A DNA stretch of 64,000 bases from Cronobacter dublinensis subsp. dublinensis LMG 23823 (GCF_001277235.1 NZ_CP012266.1:4340001-4404000); one strand, 5' to 3'; positions 45,670 to 54,327 are shown, counted from the first letter of the stretch. Notes: generated by a model from the letters alone, not told the origin. Made by a program: numbers and translations.

Positions 45670-45692
45670 TGCCCACCTGGAGTGGGCATTTC
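45670..45692 (+). terminator. End-of-locus terminator
   Basis: TGCCCAC / GTGGGCA with a CTGGA loop and a short T-tract, after the last pilin gene. Probably ends the fimbrial transcript. Confidence 0.6.
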
Positions 45693-45788
45693 ACAGCTTC
45701 GCTTCCTTTTGTGTCCTTCCCACCGCGTTTTCTGTTTTCTGATGCCAGGCACCGACCTGCGCTGCCATAAAAATAATCACACCATGAA

Positions 45789-45804
45789 TGGCAAACGTTT
45801 GCTT
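45789..45804. promoter_or_regulatory. PurR operator upstream of xanP
   Basis: Centred on a perfect 12-base palindrome GCAAACGTTTGC within a 16-base site TGGCAAACGTTTGCTT, matching the PurR consensus core. It lies 53 bases before the xanP start, where it can cover the promoter. This implies repression of purine uptake when hypoxanthine or guanine is plentiful. Confidence 0.8.
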
Positions 45805-45856
45805 TTACCAAACAGTCCGATAAAATCTCCGCTTTTCCATCAGGGGAATGCCGTCG

Positions 45857-47257
45857 ATGTCCGTTAACGCCGTTGAGTCTGAAAATGCGCAACCGATTGC
45901 GCCCGCGCCGAATAGTGAATTGATTTACCGTCTGGAAGACAGGCCGCCGCTACCACAAACGCTGTTTGCCGCCTGCCAGCATTTGCTGGCGATGTTTGTC
46001 GCGGTGATCACGCCCGCGCTGCTCATCTGCCAGGCGCTCGGATTACACGCGCAGGATACCCAGCACATCATCAGCATGTCACTGTTCGCCTCCGGCGTGG
46101 CGTCGATTATTCAGATCAAAGCCTGGGGGCCGGTTGGCTCAGGACTGCTGTCCATTCAGGGCACCAGCTTTAACTTTGTCGCACCACTGATTATGGGCGG
46201 CACCGCCCTGAAAACCGGCGGTGCCGACGTGCCCACCATGATGGCCGCGCTCTTCGGCACATTGATGCTGGCGAGCTGCACCGAAATGGTTATCTCCCGT
46301 GTGCTGCACCTGGCGCGCCGCATTATCACGCCGCTTGTCTCAGGCGTCGTGGTGATGATTATCGGTTTGTCGCTAATTCAGGTGGGGTTAACGTCTATCG
46401 GCGGCGGCTACGCGGCGATGAGCGACCACACCTTCGGCGCACCGAAAAACCTGCTGCTCGCGGGCGCGGTGCTGGCTGTGATTATTCTCCTCAATCGCCA
46501 GCGCAACCCCTACCTGCGCGTCGCCTCGCTGGTGATCGCGATGGCCGTCGGCTATCTGCTGGCGTGGGGCATGGATATGCTGCCTGCGAACAGTACGCCT
46601 GCGAATGACGCGTTGATCATGGTGCCGACGCCGCTGTATTACGGCCTCGGCATCGACTGGAACCTGCTGGTGCCACTAATGCTGGTCTTTATGATCACCT
46701 CGCTGGAAACCATCGGGGATATTACGGCCACCTCAGACGTCTCCGAACAGCCGGTTTCCGGTCCGCTGTATATGAAGCGCCTGAAGGGCGGCGTGCTGGC
46801 GAACGGCCTGAACTCGTTTGTTTCCGCCGTGTTTAATACCTTCCCGAACTCCTGCTTCGGGCAGAACAACGGCGTTATCCAGCTCACCGGCGTCGCCAGC
46901 CGCTATGTCGGTTTTGTGGTAGCGCTGATGCTCATTGTGCTGGGCCTGTTCCCGGCAGTCAGCGGCTTTGTGCAGCATATTCCTGAGCCAGTGTTGGGCG
47001 GTGCGACTATTGTGATGTTTGGCACCATCGCGGCCTCCGGCGTGCGTATCGTTTCCCGCGAGCCGTTAAACCGCCGGGCTATCATGATTATCGCGCTGTC
47101 GCTGGCGGTGGGTCTTGGCGTCTCGCAGCAGCCGCTGATCCTGCAGTTCGCGCCGGACTGGGTGAAAAACCTGCTCTCCTCTGGCATCGCCGCGGGCGGG
47201 ATTACCGCTATTGTGCTGAATCTGATTTTTCCGCCGGAAAAACAGACCGAGGCCTGA
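45857..47257 (+). CDS. xanP: Xanthine:H+ symporter XanP
   Basis: NCS2-family inner-membrane symporter for xanthine, orthologous to E. coli XanP (YicE). I start at the ATG at 45857, nine codon-bases after an alternative ATG at 45848, because AGGGGA stands ten bases before it and the E. coli protein begins MSVSTLESENAQP. About 466 residues with 14 hydrophobic segments. Family landmarks include QGTSFNFVAPLIMGG, FMITSLETIGDITATSDVS (about 272-290) and PNSCFGQNNGVIQLTGVASRYVG; the E272- and N325-type residues bind substrate in E. coli. Downstream of a PurR site. Confidence 0.95.
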   Translation: MSVNAVESENAQPIAPAPNSELIYRLEDRPPLPQTLFAACQHLLAMFVAVITPALLICQALGLHAQDTQHIISMSLFASGVASIIQIKAWGPVGSGLLSIQGTSFNFVAPLIMGGTALKTGGADVPTMMAALFGTLMLASCTEMVISRVLHLARRIITPLVSGVVVMIIGLSLIQVGLTSIGGGYAAMSDHTFGAPKNLLLAGAVLAVIILLNRQRNPYLRVASLVIAMAVGYLLAWGMDMLPANSTPANDALIMVPTPLYYGLGIDWNLLVPLMLVFMITSLETIGDITATSDVSEQPVSGPLYMKRLKGGVLANGLNSFVSAVFNTFPNSCFGQNNGVIQLTGVASRYVGFVVALMLIVLGLFPAVSGFVQHIPEPVLGGATIVMFGTIAASGVRIVSREPLNRRAIMIIALSLAVGLGVSQQPLILQFAPDWVKNLLSSGIAAGGITAIVLNLIFPPEKQTEA

Positions 47258-47378
47258 TCCCCTGCCGATGGCGGCGCCACGCCGCCATCGCAGACACCTG
47301 CGTTGACAATCCCCGCCTTGAGCAATTCGCCTGAATAGTGCATAAATCCATCATCGGAAATTCACAGGATGGAAGACA

Positions 47379-49061
47379 ATGAAATTTCTCGGAAAGCTCA
47401 TCATTGCGCTGCTTGTTGCCGTTCTGCTGATTCTGCTCGCCCTGTATGCGCTGTTGCAGACGCGCTGGGGCGCAGGCTGGCTCACCGGCTGGGTGAACCA
47501 GCACAGCGGCTATCACATCACCTTTGATGAAATGGACCACCGCTTCTCCGCGCCTTCGCATCTGGTGCTGAAAAACGTCACGTTCGGGCGTCGCGGCCAG
47601 CCCGCCACGCTGGTGGCGCAAAAGGTCGATATTGGCCTGAGCAGCCGTCAGATCACCGAGCCGATGCACGGCGATACCATTTTGCTCTACAAAGGCACGA
47701 TCAATTTATCGCCATCCACCGCGCCGCTGCCCTTTCGCGCCGACCGCCTCCAGCTGAGCGATATGGCGTTTAACAGTCCGCAAACCGGCTGGGACCTGAG
47801 CGCACAGCGCGTCAATGGCGGTATCAGCCCGTGGCTGCCGGAGGCCGGGAAAATTCTTGGCAGCAAAGCGGATATCGCGCTGAGCGCAGGCTCTCTGACG
47901 CTCAACGGTATGCCCGCCAGCAACGTGCTGGTACAGGGCGAAATCAATCATAATGAAGTGACCATTACCAACCTCGGCGCTGATATTGCCCGCGGCGCGC
48001 TCACAGGCAACGCCCGCCGTCTGGCCAATGGCGGCTGGGTAGTGGACACGCTGCGCTTAAGTGACATCCGGCTGCAAACCGATAAAACGGTCAGCGATTT
48101 CTTAAAACCGCTGACGACATTGCCTTCGCTGGCGCTCGGGCGCATTGACGTCACTGACGCGCGGCTCGAAGGGCCCGGCTGGGCGGCGACCGATCTGGAT
48201 ATCAGCCTGCGTAATCTGACGCTTGCCAACGGCAGCTGGCAGAGCGACGACGGCCGCGTGTCGATGAACGCCAGCGAAGTGGTTTACGGCTCACTGCATT
48301 TTCTCGACCCTATCGTTAACGCCGATCTTTCCGCGCAGGGTGTCGCGCTGCGCCAGTTTAGTTCACGCTGGGAAGGCGGCATGGTGAGGACGTCTGGCAG
48401 CTGGCAGCGCGAAGGTAACGCGCTGACGCTCGACGAACTGGCGCTGGCCGGGCTGGAGTACACGCTGCCCGCCGACTGGAAAAAACACTGGCAGGAGACC
48501 TTGCCCGCGTGGCTGCAAAGCGTGACGGTGAAAAAGCTTTCCGCGAGCCGCAATCTGATTATCGATATCGATCCGCAGTGGCCGTTTCAGCTCACCGCGC
48601 TGGACGCCTGGGGCAATAATCTCCAGCTGGCGCGCAACGGCGAATGGGGGATCTGGGGCGGCAACGCCACGCTGAACGCCGCCGCCGCGACGTTTAACCG
48701 CGTCGACGTGCGCCGTCCGTCGCTGACGCTGAACGCGAATCCATCCACCATTGCGATTAGCGAGCTGAGCGCCTTTGCAGGCCAGGGAATGTTGCAGGCC
48801 ACCGCGACGATTTCTCAACTGCCGCAGCGCATGACGACGCTAAGCCTCAATGGCCGCGCGGTGCCGGTAAACGTATTGCATCAATGGGGATGGCCGCAGG
48901 TGCCGCTGGAGGGCGACGGCAATATTCAGCTCACCGCGAGCGGCAGCCTGGCCGCCGACGCGCCGCTACGGCCGAGTGTTAGCGGCCAATTGCAGGCGAC
49001 CGGCACTAACGGCCAGCAGGTGCAGCAGACCATGCAGAACGGTGTCGTACCGGGGGCTTAA
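47379..49061 (+). CDS. yicH: AsmA family protein YicH
   Basis: 560-residue AsmA-like protein, near the E. coli YicH length. One N-terminal membrane helix (KLIIALLVAVLLILLALYAL, about 5-24) anchors a long beta-rich periplasmic part with YHITFDEMDHRF at its start. The AsmA family is implicated in lipid transport between membranes and outer-membrane homeostasis; a precise function for YicH is not known. It follows xanP by 121 bases, as in E. coli, and is the last gene before the gene order switches to the fabY region. The C-terminal residues GNGQQVQQTM end close to the junction. Confidence 0.88.
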   Translation: MKFLGKLIIALLVAVLLILLALYALLQTRWGAGWLTGWVNQHSGYHITFDEMDHRFSAPSHLVLKNVTFGRRGQPATLVAQKVDIGLSSRQITEPMHGDTILLYKGTINLSPSTAPLPFRADRLQLSDMAFNSPQTGWDLSAQRVNGGISPWLPEAGKILGSKADIALSAGSLTLNGMPASNVLVQGEINHNEVTITNLGADIARGALTGNARRLANGGWVVDTLRLSDIRLQTDKTVSDFLKPLTTLPSLALGRIDVTDARLEGPGWAATDLDISLRNLTLANGSWQSDDGRVSMNASEVVYGSLHFLDPIVNADLSAQGVALRQFSSRWEGGMVRTSGSWQREGNALTLDELALAGLEYTLPADWKKHWQETLPAWLQSVTVKKLSASRNLIIDIDPQWPFQLTALDAWGNNLQLARNGEWGIWGGNATLNAAAATFNRVDVRRPSLTLNANPSTIAISELSAFAGQGMLQATATISQLPQRMTTLSLNGRAVPVNVLHQWGWPQVPLEGDGNIQLTASGSLAADAPLRPSVSGQLQATGTNGQQVQQTMQNGVVPGA

Positions 49062-49125
49062 ACACCCACCAGAGCAGCGGCAGGTGGCGCTTTGCTTACC
49101 TGCCCTACAAAATCGCCACCGCAAC

Positions 49126-50115
49126 CTACTCCTCCTCGTTACCGCCCTCTTCCAGCGGCCCGAAGGGTTTTGCGGGCAATACAATGTAAATTCCTTCAAA
49201 CACCGCGCCGGGGGTATCATCGCCCGACAGCTCCACCTGCAACTGGACGCGTGCCTTACGGCCCCGCGCGAGACGGTCCAGATCGCCGCTTAACGAGCCT
49301 AAATCGGCGACGGCGCCCGGCTTCCCGGTGATCGGTCGGCTATAACGAATATGCGCATCGGCCAGAATAATCGTGCCGCCGAGGTGGCGCTCACGCAGCA
49401 TCAGCCAGATAAGCCCCCATCCGGTCAGCGTCGCCAGCGAAAACAGGCTGCCGGCGAACAGCGTATGGTGCGGATTCTGGTTGCCGGTCTCCGGCATCGT
49501 GGTGATAAATTTCTGCCCGGTATATTGCAAAATACGCACGCCCATCTTCTCGCTGAGCGGAATATGCTGATACCACGCCTGTTGCAGCTGGGCGCACCAG
49601 TCGGCACGGTGCAGAATGTCATCCAGCGAGGCTATCGGTTTAATCATCAAAAAGTGGCGCAGCGGGGTAGTTTGCGGCGTGGTTATCTCGCCCTCGTTTA
49701 CAAAACCGAGCTTGGCGAAAAACTCCACCGCGTCCTCGCGCGCGCTGCAGACGACGCGCTTCACGCCTTCCTGGCGCGCGACCGACTCCAGCGTCATCGC
49801 CACCAGCGTGCCGAGGCCTTTCTCCTGCACGGCCGGGTCGACAGCCATAAAGCGGATCGAGCCTTCGTTATCGGCGTTGATATAGAGCCGCCCGATGGCG
49901 ACCGGGTTACCCTCTTCATCCACCACCATCTGATGATGGGCCAGCGCATCGTAAGCGTCGCGCTCGGAGCCTTTCGGCTGATGCAGCGGTTTACGCAGCA
50001 TCTCCCAGCGGAACTGGTAGTAACGCTCAAGTTCTTCTTCTGTTTCAGGTACACGAAGGTGATACATAGCGGTACTCTCTCTTGTTGTCCGCGGCCATGA
50101 GGGCATCTGGTTCAT
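49126..50115 (-). CDS. fabY: Fatty acid biosynthesis protein FabY (YiiD)
   Basis: 329 residues, equal to E. coli YiiD. N-terminal GNAT acetyltransferase domain (about 15-160; VAIGRLYINADNEGSIRFMAV and EKGLGTLVAMTLESVAR with the acyl-CoA loop) and a C-terminal hotdog-type thioesterase domain (TGWGLIWLMLRERHLGGTIILADAHIRY). It is used as an alternative initiator of fatty-acid synthesis in some bacteria. The stop is four bases from the dtd overlap: dtd and fabY overlap by ATGA, so they are coupled. It faces yicH across 64 bases. Confidence 0.93.
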   Translation of the reverse strand: MNQMPSWPRTTRESTAMYHLRVPETEEELERYYQFRWEMLRKPLHQPKGSERDAYDALAHHQMVVDEEGNPVAIGRLYINADNEGSIRFMAVDPAVQEKGLGTLVAMTLESVARQEGVKRVVCSAREDAVEFFAKLGFVNEGEITTPQTTPLRHFLMIKPIASLDDILHRADWCAQLQQAWYQHIPLSEKMGVRILQYTGQKFITTMPETGNQNPHHTLFAGSLFSLATLTGWGLIWLMLRERHLGGTIILADAHIRYSRPITGKPGAVADLGSLSGDLDRLARGRKARVQLQVELSGDDTPGAVFEGIYIVLPAKPFGPLEEGGNEEE

Positions 50116-50549
50116 ATCTGCAACCAGAAGGTCACAGGACCGTCATTAGTCAGCGAGACCTGCATATCGGCGGCGAAACGCCCGGTTTGCGTTTTGATGC
50201 CCGTCGCCCGGCAGCGGCTGACGAAATAGTCGTAAAGGGCTTCAGCCTGCTCAGGCGGCGCGCCGCGCGAAAAGCTCGGGCGCAGGCCTTTTTCAGTATC
50301 CGCAGGCAGCGTAAATTGCGACACCACCAGCACGCTGCCGCCCGCCTGCTGCACGTTCAGGTTCATTTTGCCCTGCTCGTCGCTGAAGATGCGATAACCC
50401 AGCACGCGCTCGCACAGTCGGTTCGCTTTCTGCTCGTCGTCTTCTTTTTCGACACCCAGCAGAACTAAAAGTCCTGGCCCGATTTCACCCGTCACCTCTT
50501 CCCCCACGCGCACGCTGGCGTGGGTCACGCGTTGAATTAATGCAATCAT
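50112..50549 (-). CDS. dtd: D-aminoacyl-tRNA deacylase
   Basis: 145-residue proofreading enzyme that removes D-amino acids (and glycine) from tRNA. It begins MIALIQRVTHASVRVGEEV. Signature segments are LVVSQFTLPADTEKGLRPSFS (about 77-97) and the C-terminal GPVTFWLQI, which includes the Gly-cisPro motif that excludes L-aminoacyl groups. It overlaps the genes on both sides: yihY by four bases and fabY by four. Confidence 0.96.
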   Translation of the reverse strand: MIALIQRVTHASVRVGEEVTGEIGPGLLVLLGVEKEDDEQKANRLCERVLGYRIFSDEQGKMNLNVQQAGGSVLVVSQFTLPADTEKGLRPSFSRGAPPEQAEALYDYFVSRCRATGIKTQTGRFAADMQVSLTNDGPVTFWLQI

Positions 50550-51415
50550 ACTGGTTCAGCTTCTTCTCTGGCGGCTTGTCGTAATTGGCGGTAATCCCCG
50601 AGAGTGACAGTAATTTCCGCGCCAAGCAAGACGATGCACCAGGTCCAGTAGACCCAGAGAAACAGGATGGGGATCACCGCCAGCACGCCGTAAATCAGCT
50701 GATAAGAAGGGAACATGGTGATGTACAGCGCGAAACCTTTTTTGCCAAGCTCGAACAGCAGTGCCGCCACCAGTGAGCCTGCCAGCGCGTCGCGGCCCGG
50801 CACGCGCGTTGTCGGCACCACGCTGTAAAGCAGCCAGAACGACAGCCACGACAGCAGCAGCGGAAAAATACGTAGTACTTCGTCGATCATCGTCGTAAAG
50901 CCGCTCGCCCAGCGCAGCGACAGCAAATAGGAGCTGATCACCAGACTCGCGCCCGCCAGCAGCGGACCGAGGGTCAAAATCATCCAGTACACGGCGAAGG
51001 AGTAGACCTTCGGGCGTTTGCGCGTGCTACGCCAGATGGTATTAAGCGCGCTGTCGATGGCATACATCAGCAGCAGCGAGGTCACAATCAGCCCAAGCGC
51101 GCCGACAGCCGTCATCTTGCTGGAATTAGCAACAAATTGCTCGATATAGCGCTGAATGATATCGCCTGTGGCAGGCATGAAATTCGCAAACACGAAATGG
51201 CGCAGCTGAATGCTGACATCAGAAAACATCGGAAATGCGGCGAACAGCGCGAAAATTACTGCTACAAACGGCACGAGCGAAAGCAGCGACACATACGCCA
51301 GGTTACCGGCGAGCGTCGTCATATTATCTTCGTCGATCCGACTCCACAGCAGCTTAAGCCAGGCGATCAGCGGCCCGGTACGGCGAGCCGCTTTTTGATG
51401 AACGGATCTTAACAT
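50546..51415 (-). CDS. yihY: YihY/BrkB family inner-membrane protein
   Basis: 289 residues with about six membrane helices. Start MLRSVHQKAARRTGPL, then DNMTTLAGNLAYVSLLSLVPF, MYAIDSALNTIWR, and LYITMFPSYQLIYGVLAVIPI, as in E. coli YihY (once mis-called RNase BN). The BrkB-like family has no settled function. It overlaps yihX by seven bases and dtd by four, so yihX-yihY-dtd-fabY is one compact unit. Confidence 0.92.
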   Translation of the reverse strand: MLRSVHQKAARRTGPLIAWLKLLWSRIDEDNMTTLAGNLAYVSLLSLVPFVAVIFALFAAFPMFSDVSIQLRHFVFANFMPATGDIIQRYIEQFVANSSKMTAVGALGLIVTSLLLMYAIDSALNTIWRSTRKRPKVYSFAVYWMILTLGPLLAGASLVISSYLLSLRWASGFTTMIDEVLRIFPLLLSWLSFWLLYSVVPTTRVPGRDALAGSLVAALLFELGKKGFALYITMFPSYQLIYGVLAVIPILFLWVYWTWCIVLLGAEITVTLGDYRQLRQAAREEAEPV

Positions 51416-52008
51416 GCCGGGTTCGCGAAATAGTTCGGTACGGTTTTACGGTCGGTCACCAGAATGCTGGTGATGCCCACTTTACGCGCGCCGTCGATAT
51501 TCGCTTCGTTATCATCGAAGAACACAGCGTCGCGGGCGCTGAAGCCTTCCTGCTCCAGCACTTTTTGGTAGATTTCCGGCTCTGGCTTACGCATGCCCAT
51601 CTCCTGGGAGAGATAAATCGCGTCGGCGGCGGCCTGTACTTCCGGGTATTCTTCCGGCCAATAGGTCGTATGCAGCCGGTTGGTATTAGAGAGCACCACC
51701 ACTCGATGCCCCTGCTCGCGCAACTGCTGCATGAGGGTAATGACTTCCGGGCGTAGCCCGACGAACACCGCCTGCCAGCCGGCAGAAAACTGCTCGAAGC
51801 TCAACGGCAAGGCCATCTCTTCACATAATGCCTTCGCGAAATCCTCGTCGCTCAGTTCGCCGCGCTCGTGCTGATGAAAAGGCTCGCCCATGGAGAAACT
51901 TTGCCGCAGGTTCGCCAGCGGCACGCGGCTGAAATCACTCCAGACGCCCAGCACGCGGTTAAAGTCGATATCGACAATGACATTACCTAAATCAAAGATA
52001 TACAGCAT
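51409..52008 (-). CDS. yihX: Alpha-D-glucose-1-phosphate phosphatase YihX
   Basis: HAD-family phosphatase of 199 residues; the E. coli enzyme hydrolyses alpha-glucose-1-phosphate. The nucleophile motif is FDLGNVIVDIDF at residues 4-15 (Asp5 and the second Asp), followed by VVVLSNTNRLHT, the Lys region ISQEMGMRKPEP and the acidic FFDDNEANIDGAR. A Shine-Dalgarno GGAGAGAGAG precedes the ATG at 52008. Start of the yihX-yihY-dtd-fabY unit. Confidence 0.93.
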   Translation of the reverse strand: MLYIFDLGNVIVDIDFNRVLGVWSDFSRVPLANLRQSFSMGEPFHQHERGELSDEDFAKALCEEMALPLSFEQFSAGWQAVFVGLRPEVITLMQQLREQGHRVVVLSNTNRLHTTYWPEEYPEVQAAADAIYLSQEMGMRKPEPEIYQKVLEQEGFSARDAVFFDDNEANIDGARKVGITSILVTDRKTVPNYFANPAC

Positions 52009-52224
52009 GACTCTCTCTCCTTTTGGGCCATGGAAAGTTAACTGTAGCGAGAAAGGAGAACTTTGACTATGTGCGAACGCGCGGCTTTTGCATCGCCCGC
52101 GCGTTGCAGACGGAAATCAGCGGTCGGTTTCGCCGTCGCCGTGCGGCAGACAGTCAGTGCTGCCGTCGGGCATCATGACTTCATGAGTAACTGTTTTATA
52201 AAGAGTATGCGCGCGCAGCCATAA

Positions 52225-52252
52225 AAAAAGCCGCTGATCTCTCAGCAGCTTT
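52225..52252 (-). terminator. typA terminator
   Basis: On the minus strand AAAAGCTGCTGA / TCAGCGGCTTTTTTT forms a hairpin with a long T-run, about 50 bases after the typA stop. Confidence 0.8.
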
Positions 52253-52260
52253 TAAGTCAT

Positions 52261-52292
52261 GCCGGGCGGCGCGAACGCTGACCCGGCTTACG
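52261..52292. repeat. REP-like palindrome downstream of typA
   Basis: GCCGGGCGGCGCGAACGCTGACCCGGC with the trailing TTACGG has the shape of an enterobacterial REP unit (GCCGGGTGGC... ...CCCGGCCTAC). Only one copy is seen here and no flanking RAYT transposase. It sits between typA and its terminator. Confidence 0.45.
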
Positions 52293-52303
52293 GATGCACC
52301 GTA

Positions 52304-54127
52304 TTACTCTTCTTTCGCACCGCGCATGGCACGTTTACGATCGTTTTCCGTCAGGTGACGTTTACGAATACGTACGGACAGCGGGGTAACTTCAACCAGT
52401 TCGTCGTCATCGATGAACTCGAGCGCCTGCTCCAGGGTCATCTTGATAGGCGGAACCAGAACCGTCGCTTCGTCCGTACCGGACGCACGCATGTTGGTCA
52501 GTTTCTTACCGGTCAGGCAGTTAACCGTCAGGTCGTTAGAGCGGCTGTGAATACCGATGATCTGGCCTTCATAGACTTCGGCACCGTGACCCAGGAACAG
52601 CTTGCCGCGATCCTGCAGACCGAACAGCGCGAACGCAACCGCTTTACCCTGACCGTTAGAGATCAGTACGCCGTTGTTACGCTGGCCCACTTCGCCCGGA
52701 CGGATATCGTCGTAGTGGCTGAAGGTGGAGTACAGCAGGCCGGTACCGGAAGTCATGGTCATGAACTCGGAACGGAAGCCAATCAGGCCACGGCTTGGGA
52801 TCACGTAGTCGAGACGTACGCGGCCTTTGCCGTCCGGATTCATGTTTTTCAGGTCGCCTTTACGCTCGCCCAGCGCCTGCATCACAGAACCCTGGTGCTG
52901 CTCTTCAACGTCCAGCGTCACGTTTTCGAACGGCTCTTGTTTACGGCCGTCGATTTCGCGGAAGATAACTTTCGGACGGGAAACCGCCAGTTCGAAACCT
53001 TCACGACGCATGTTCTCGATAAGAACAGACAGGTGCAGTTCACCACGGCCAGAAACGCGGAACGCATCAGCGTCCTCGGTCTCTTCAACGCGCAGCGCAA
53101 CGTTGTGCACCAGCTCTTTGTTCAGACGGTCAAGGATCTGACGAGAGGTAACGTATTTACCTTCTTTACCGCAGAACGGCGAGGTGTTGACGTTGAAGTA
53201 CATAGAAACGGTCGGCTCGTCAACGGACAGCGCCGGCAGCGCTTCGACATTCTGCGGGTCGCAGATTGTGTCGGAGATGTTCAGCTCGCCAAGACCGGTG
53301 ATAGCAATAATATCGCCTGCTTCCGCCAGATCGGTATCGATACGCTCCAGACCGAGGTGGCCCAGCACTTTACCGACTTTACCGTTACGGGTTTTGCCTT
53401 CGCTATCAATGATAGTGACCTGCTGGTTCGGCTTCACTTTACCGCGTTTGATGCGACCGATACCGATGACGCCAACGTAGTTGTTGTAGTCCAGCTGGGA
53501 GATCTGCATCTGCAGCGGGCCGTCGAGGTCGACGTCCGGTGCCGGTACATGGTCGACAATCGCCTGGTACAGCGGGGTCATGTCTTCCGCCATGTCAGAG
53601 TGATCCAGACCCGCGATACCGTTCAGCGCAGACGCGTAAACGATAGGGAAGTCCAGCTGCTCGTCGGTCGCGTCGAGGTTCACGAATAGGTCGAACACCT
53701 GATCCACAACCCAGTCAGGACGCGCGCCCGGACGGTCAACTTTGTTGATAACCACGATAGGTTTCAGGCCATGGGCAAATGCTTTCTTGGTCACGAAGCG
53801 CGTCTGCGGCATCGGGCCGTCAAAAGCATCAACCACCAGCAGCACGGAATCAACCATGGACATGACACGTTCAACTTCACCACCGAAGTCGGCGTGCCCA
53901 GGGGTATCAACGATGTTGATACGGTAATCATTCCATTTGATCGCGGTGTTTTTCGCGAGGATGGTAATCCCACGCTCTTTCTCCAAATCGTTGGAGTCCA
54001 TCACGCGCTCTTGAGTTTCAGCACGTTCGTCGAACGTACCGGATTGCTGCAGCAGCTTGTCAACCAGGGTCGTTTTACCATGGTCAACGTGCGCAATGAT
54101 GGCGATGTTACGCAATTTTTCGATCAC
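52304..54127 (-). CDS. typA: Ribosome-dependent GTPase TypA (BipA)
   Basis: 607-residue translational GTPase that acts in 50S subunit assembly at low temperature and in stress. G-domain motifs: AHVDHGKTTLVDKLL (G1, about 15-29), GITILAKN (G2), DTPGHADFGGEVERVM (G3) and NKVDRPGAR (G4), followed by the EF-G-like domain II, domain III and V, and the BipA-specific C-terminus near RKRHLTENDRKRAMRG. It lies between yihX and glnA on the opposite strand to glnA. Confidence 0.97.
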   Translation of the reverse strand: MIEKLRNIAIIAHVDHGKTTLVDKLLQQSGTFDERAETQERVMDSNDLEKERGITILAKNTAIKWNDYRINIVDTPGHADFGGEVERVMSMVDSVLLVVDAFDGPMPQTRFVTKKAFAHGLKPIVVINKVDRPGARPDWVVDQVFDLFVNLDATDEQLDFPIVYASALNGIAGLDHSDMAEDMTPLYQAIVDHVPAPDVDLDGPLQMQISQLDYNNYVGVIGIGRIKRGKVKPNQQVTIIDSEGKTRNGKVGKVLGHLGLERIDTDLAEAGDIIAITGLGELNISDTICDPQNVEALPALSVDEPTVSMYFNVNTSPFCGKEGKYVTSRQILDRLNKELVHNVALRVEETEDADAFRVSGRGELHLSVLIENMRREGFELAVSRPKVIFREIDGRKQEPFENVTLDVEEQHQGSVMQALGERKGDLKNMNPDGKGRVRLDYVIPSRGLIGFRSEFMTMTSGTGLLYSTFSHYDDIRPGEVGQRNNGVLISNGQGKAVAFALFGLQDRGKLFLGHGAEVYEGQIIGIHSRSNDLTVNCLTGKKLTNMRASGTDEATVLVPPIKMTLEQALEFIDDDELVEVTPLSVRIRKRHLTENDRKRAMRGAKEE

Positions 54128-54233
54128 AACTTTGCCTCAGGCATTAGAAATAGCGCGTTATTGTACACGTATTAATCGAAGGACTAAACAGGATCACAAT
54201 CATCTGACGCAAACAAGTATTGTCGCCAGGCTT

Positions 54234-54249
54234 TGTGATCCTTTTCACG
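54234..54249 (+). promoter_or_regulatory. CRP site upstream of glnA
   Basis: TGTGATCCTTTTCACG, the CRP consensus TGTGA-N6-TCACA with one mismatch. In E. coli CRP-cAMP activates the sigma-70 promoter glnAp1 from this position; the same role is likely here. Confidence 0.7.
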
Positions 54250-54278
54250 CAGCGGTAAAAGGGCTATTAAACGTAAAT

Positions 54279-54295
54279 TGCACCAACACAGTGCT
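54279..54295. promoter_or_regulatory. NtrC enhancer site 1
   Basis: TGCACCAACACAGTGCT, a TGCAC(N)GTGC-type dyad for phosphorylated NtrC upstream of glnAp2. Matches the E. coli enhancer position about 140 bases before the start site. Confidence 0.75.
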
Positions 54296-54310
54296 TGTTT
54301 TTTACACACA

Positions 54311-54327
54311 GGCACTATATTGGTGCA
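54311..54327. promoter_or_regulatory. NtrC enhancer site 2
   Basis: GGCACTATATTGGTGCA, second high-affinity NtrC site, 32 bases (about three helical turns) from site 1, which supports cooperative binding. Two weaker NtrC half-site pairs follow (54340-54360). Confidence 0.75.

Noticed and set aside
52259..53689. 476-codon open frame antisense to typA
   Set aside because: Long antisense frame of a highly conserved GC-rich gene; the TypA motifs on the minus strand explain it.
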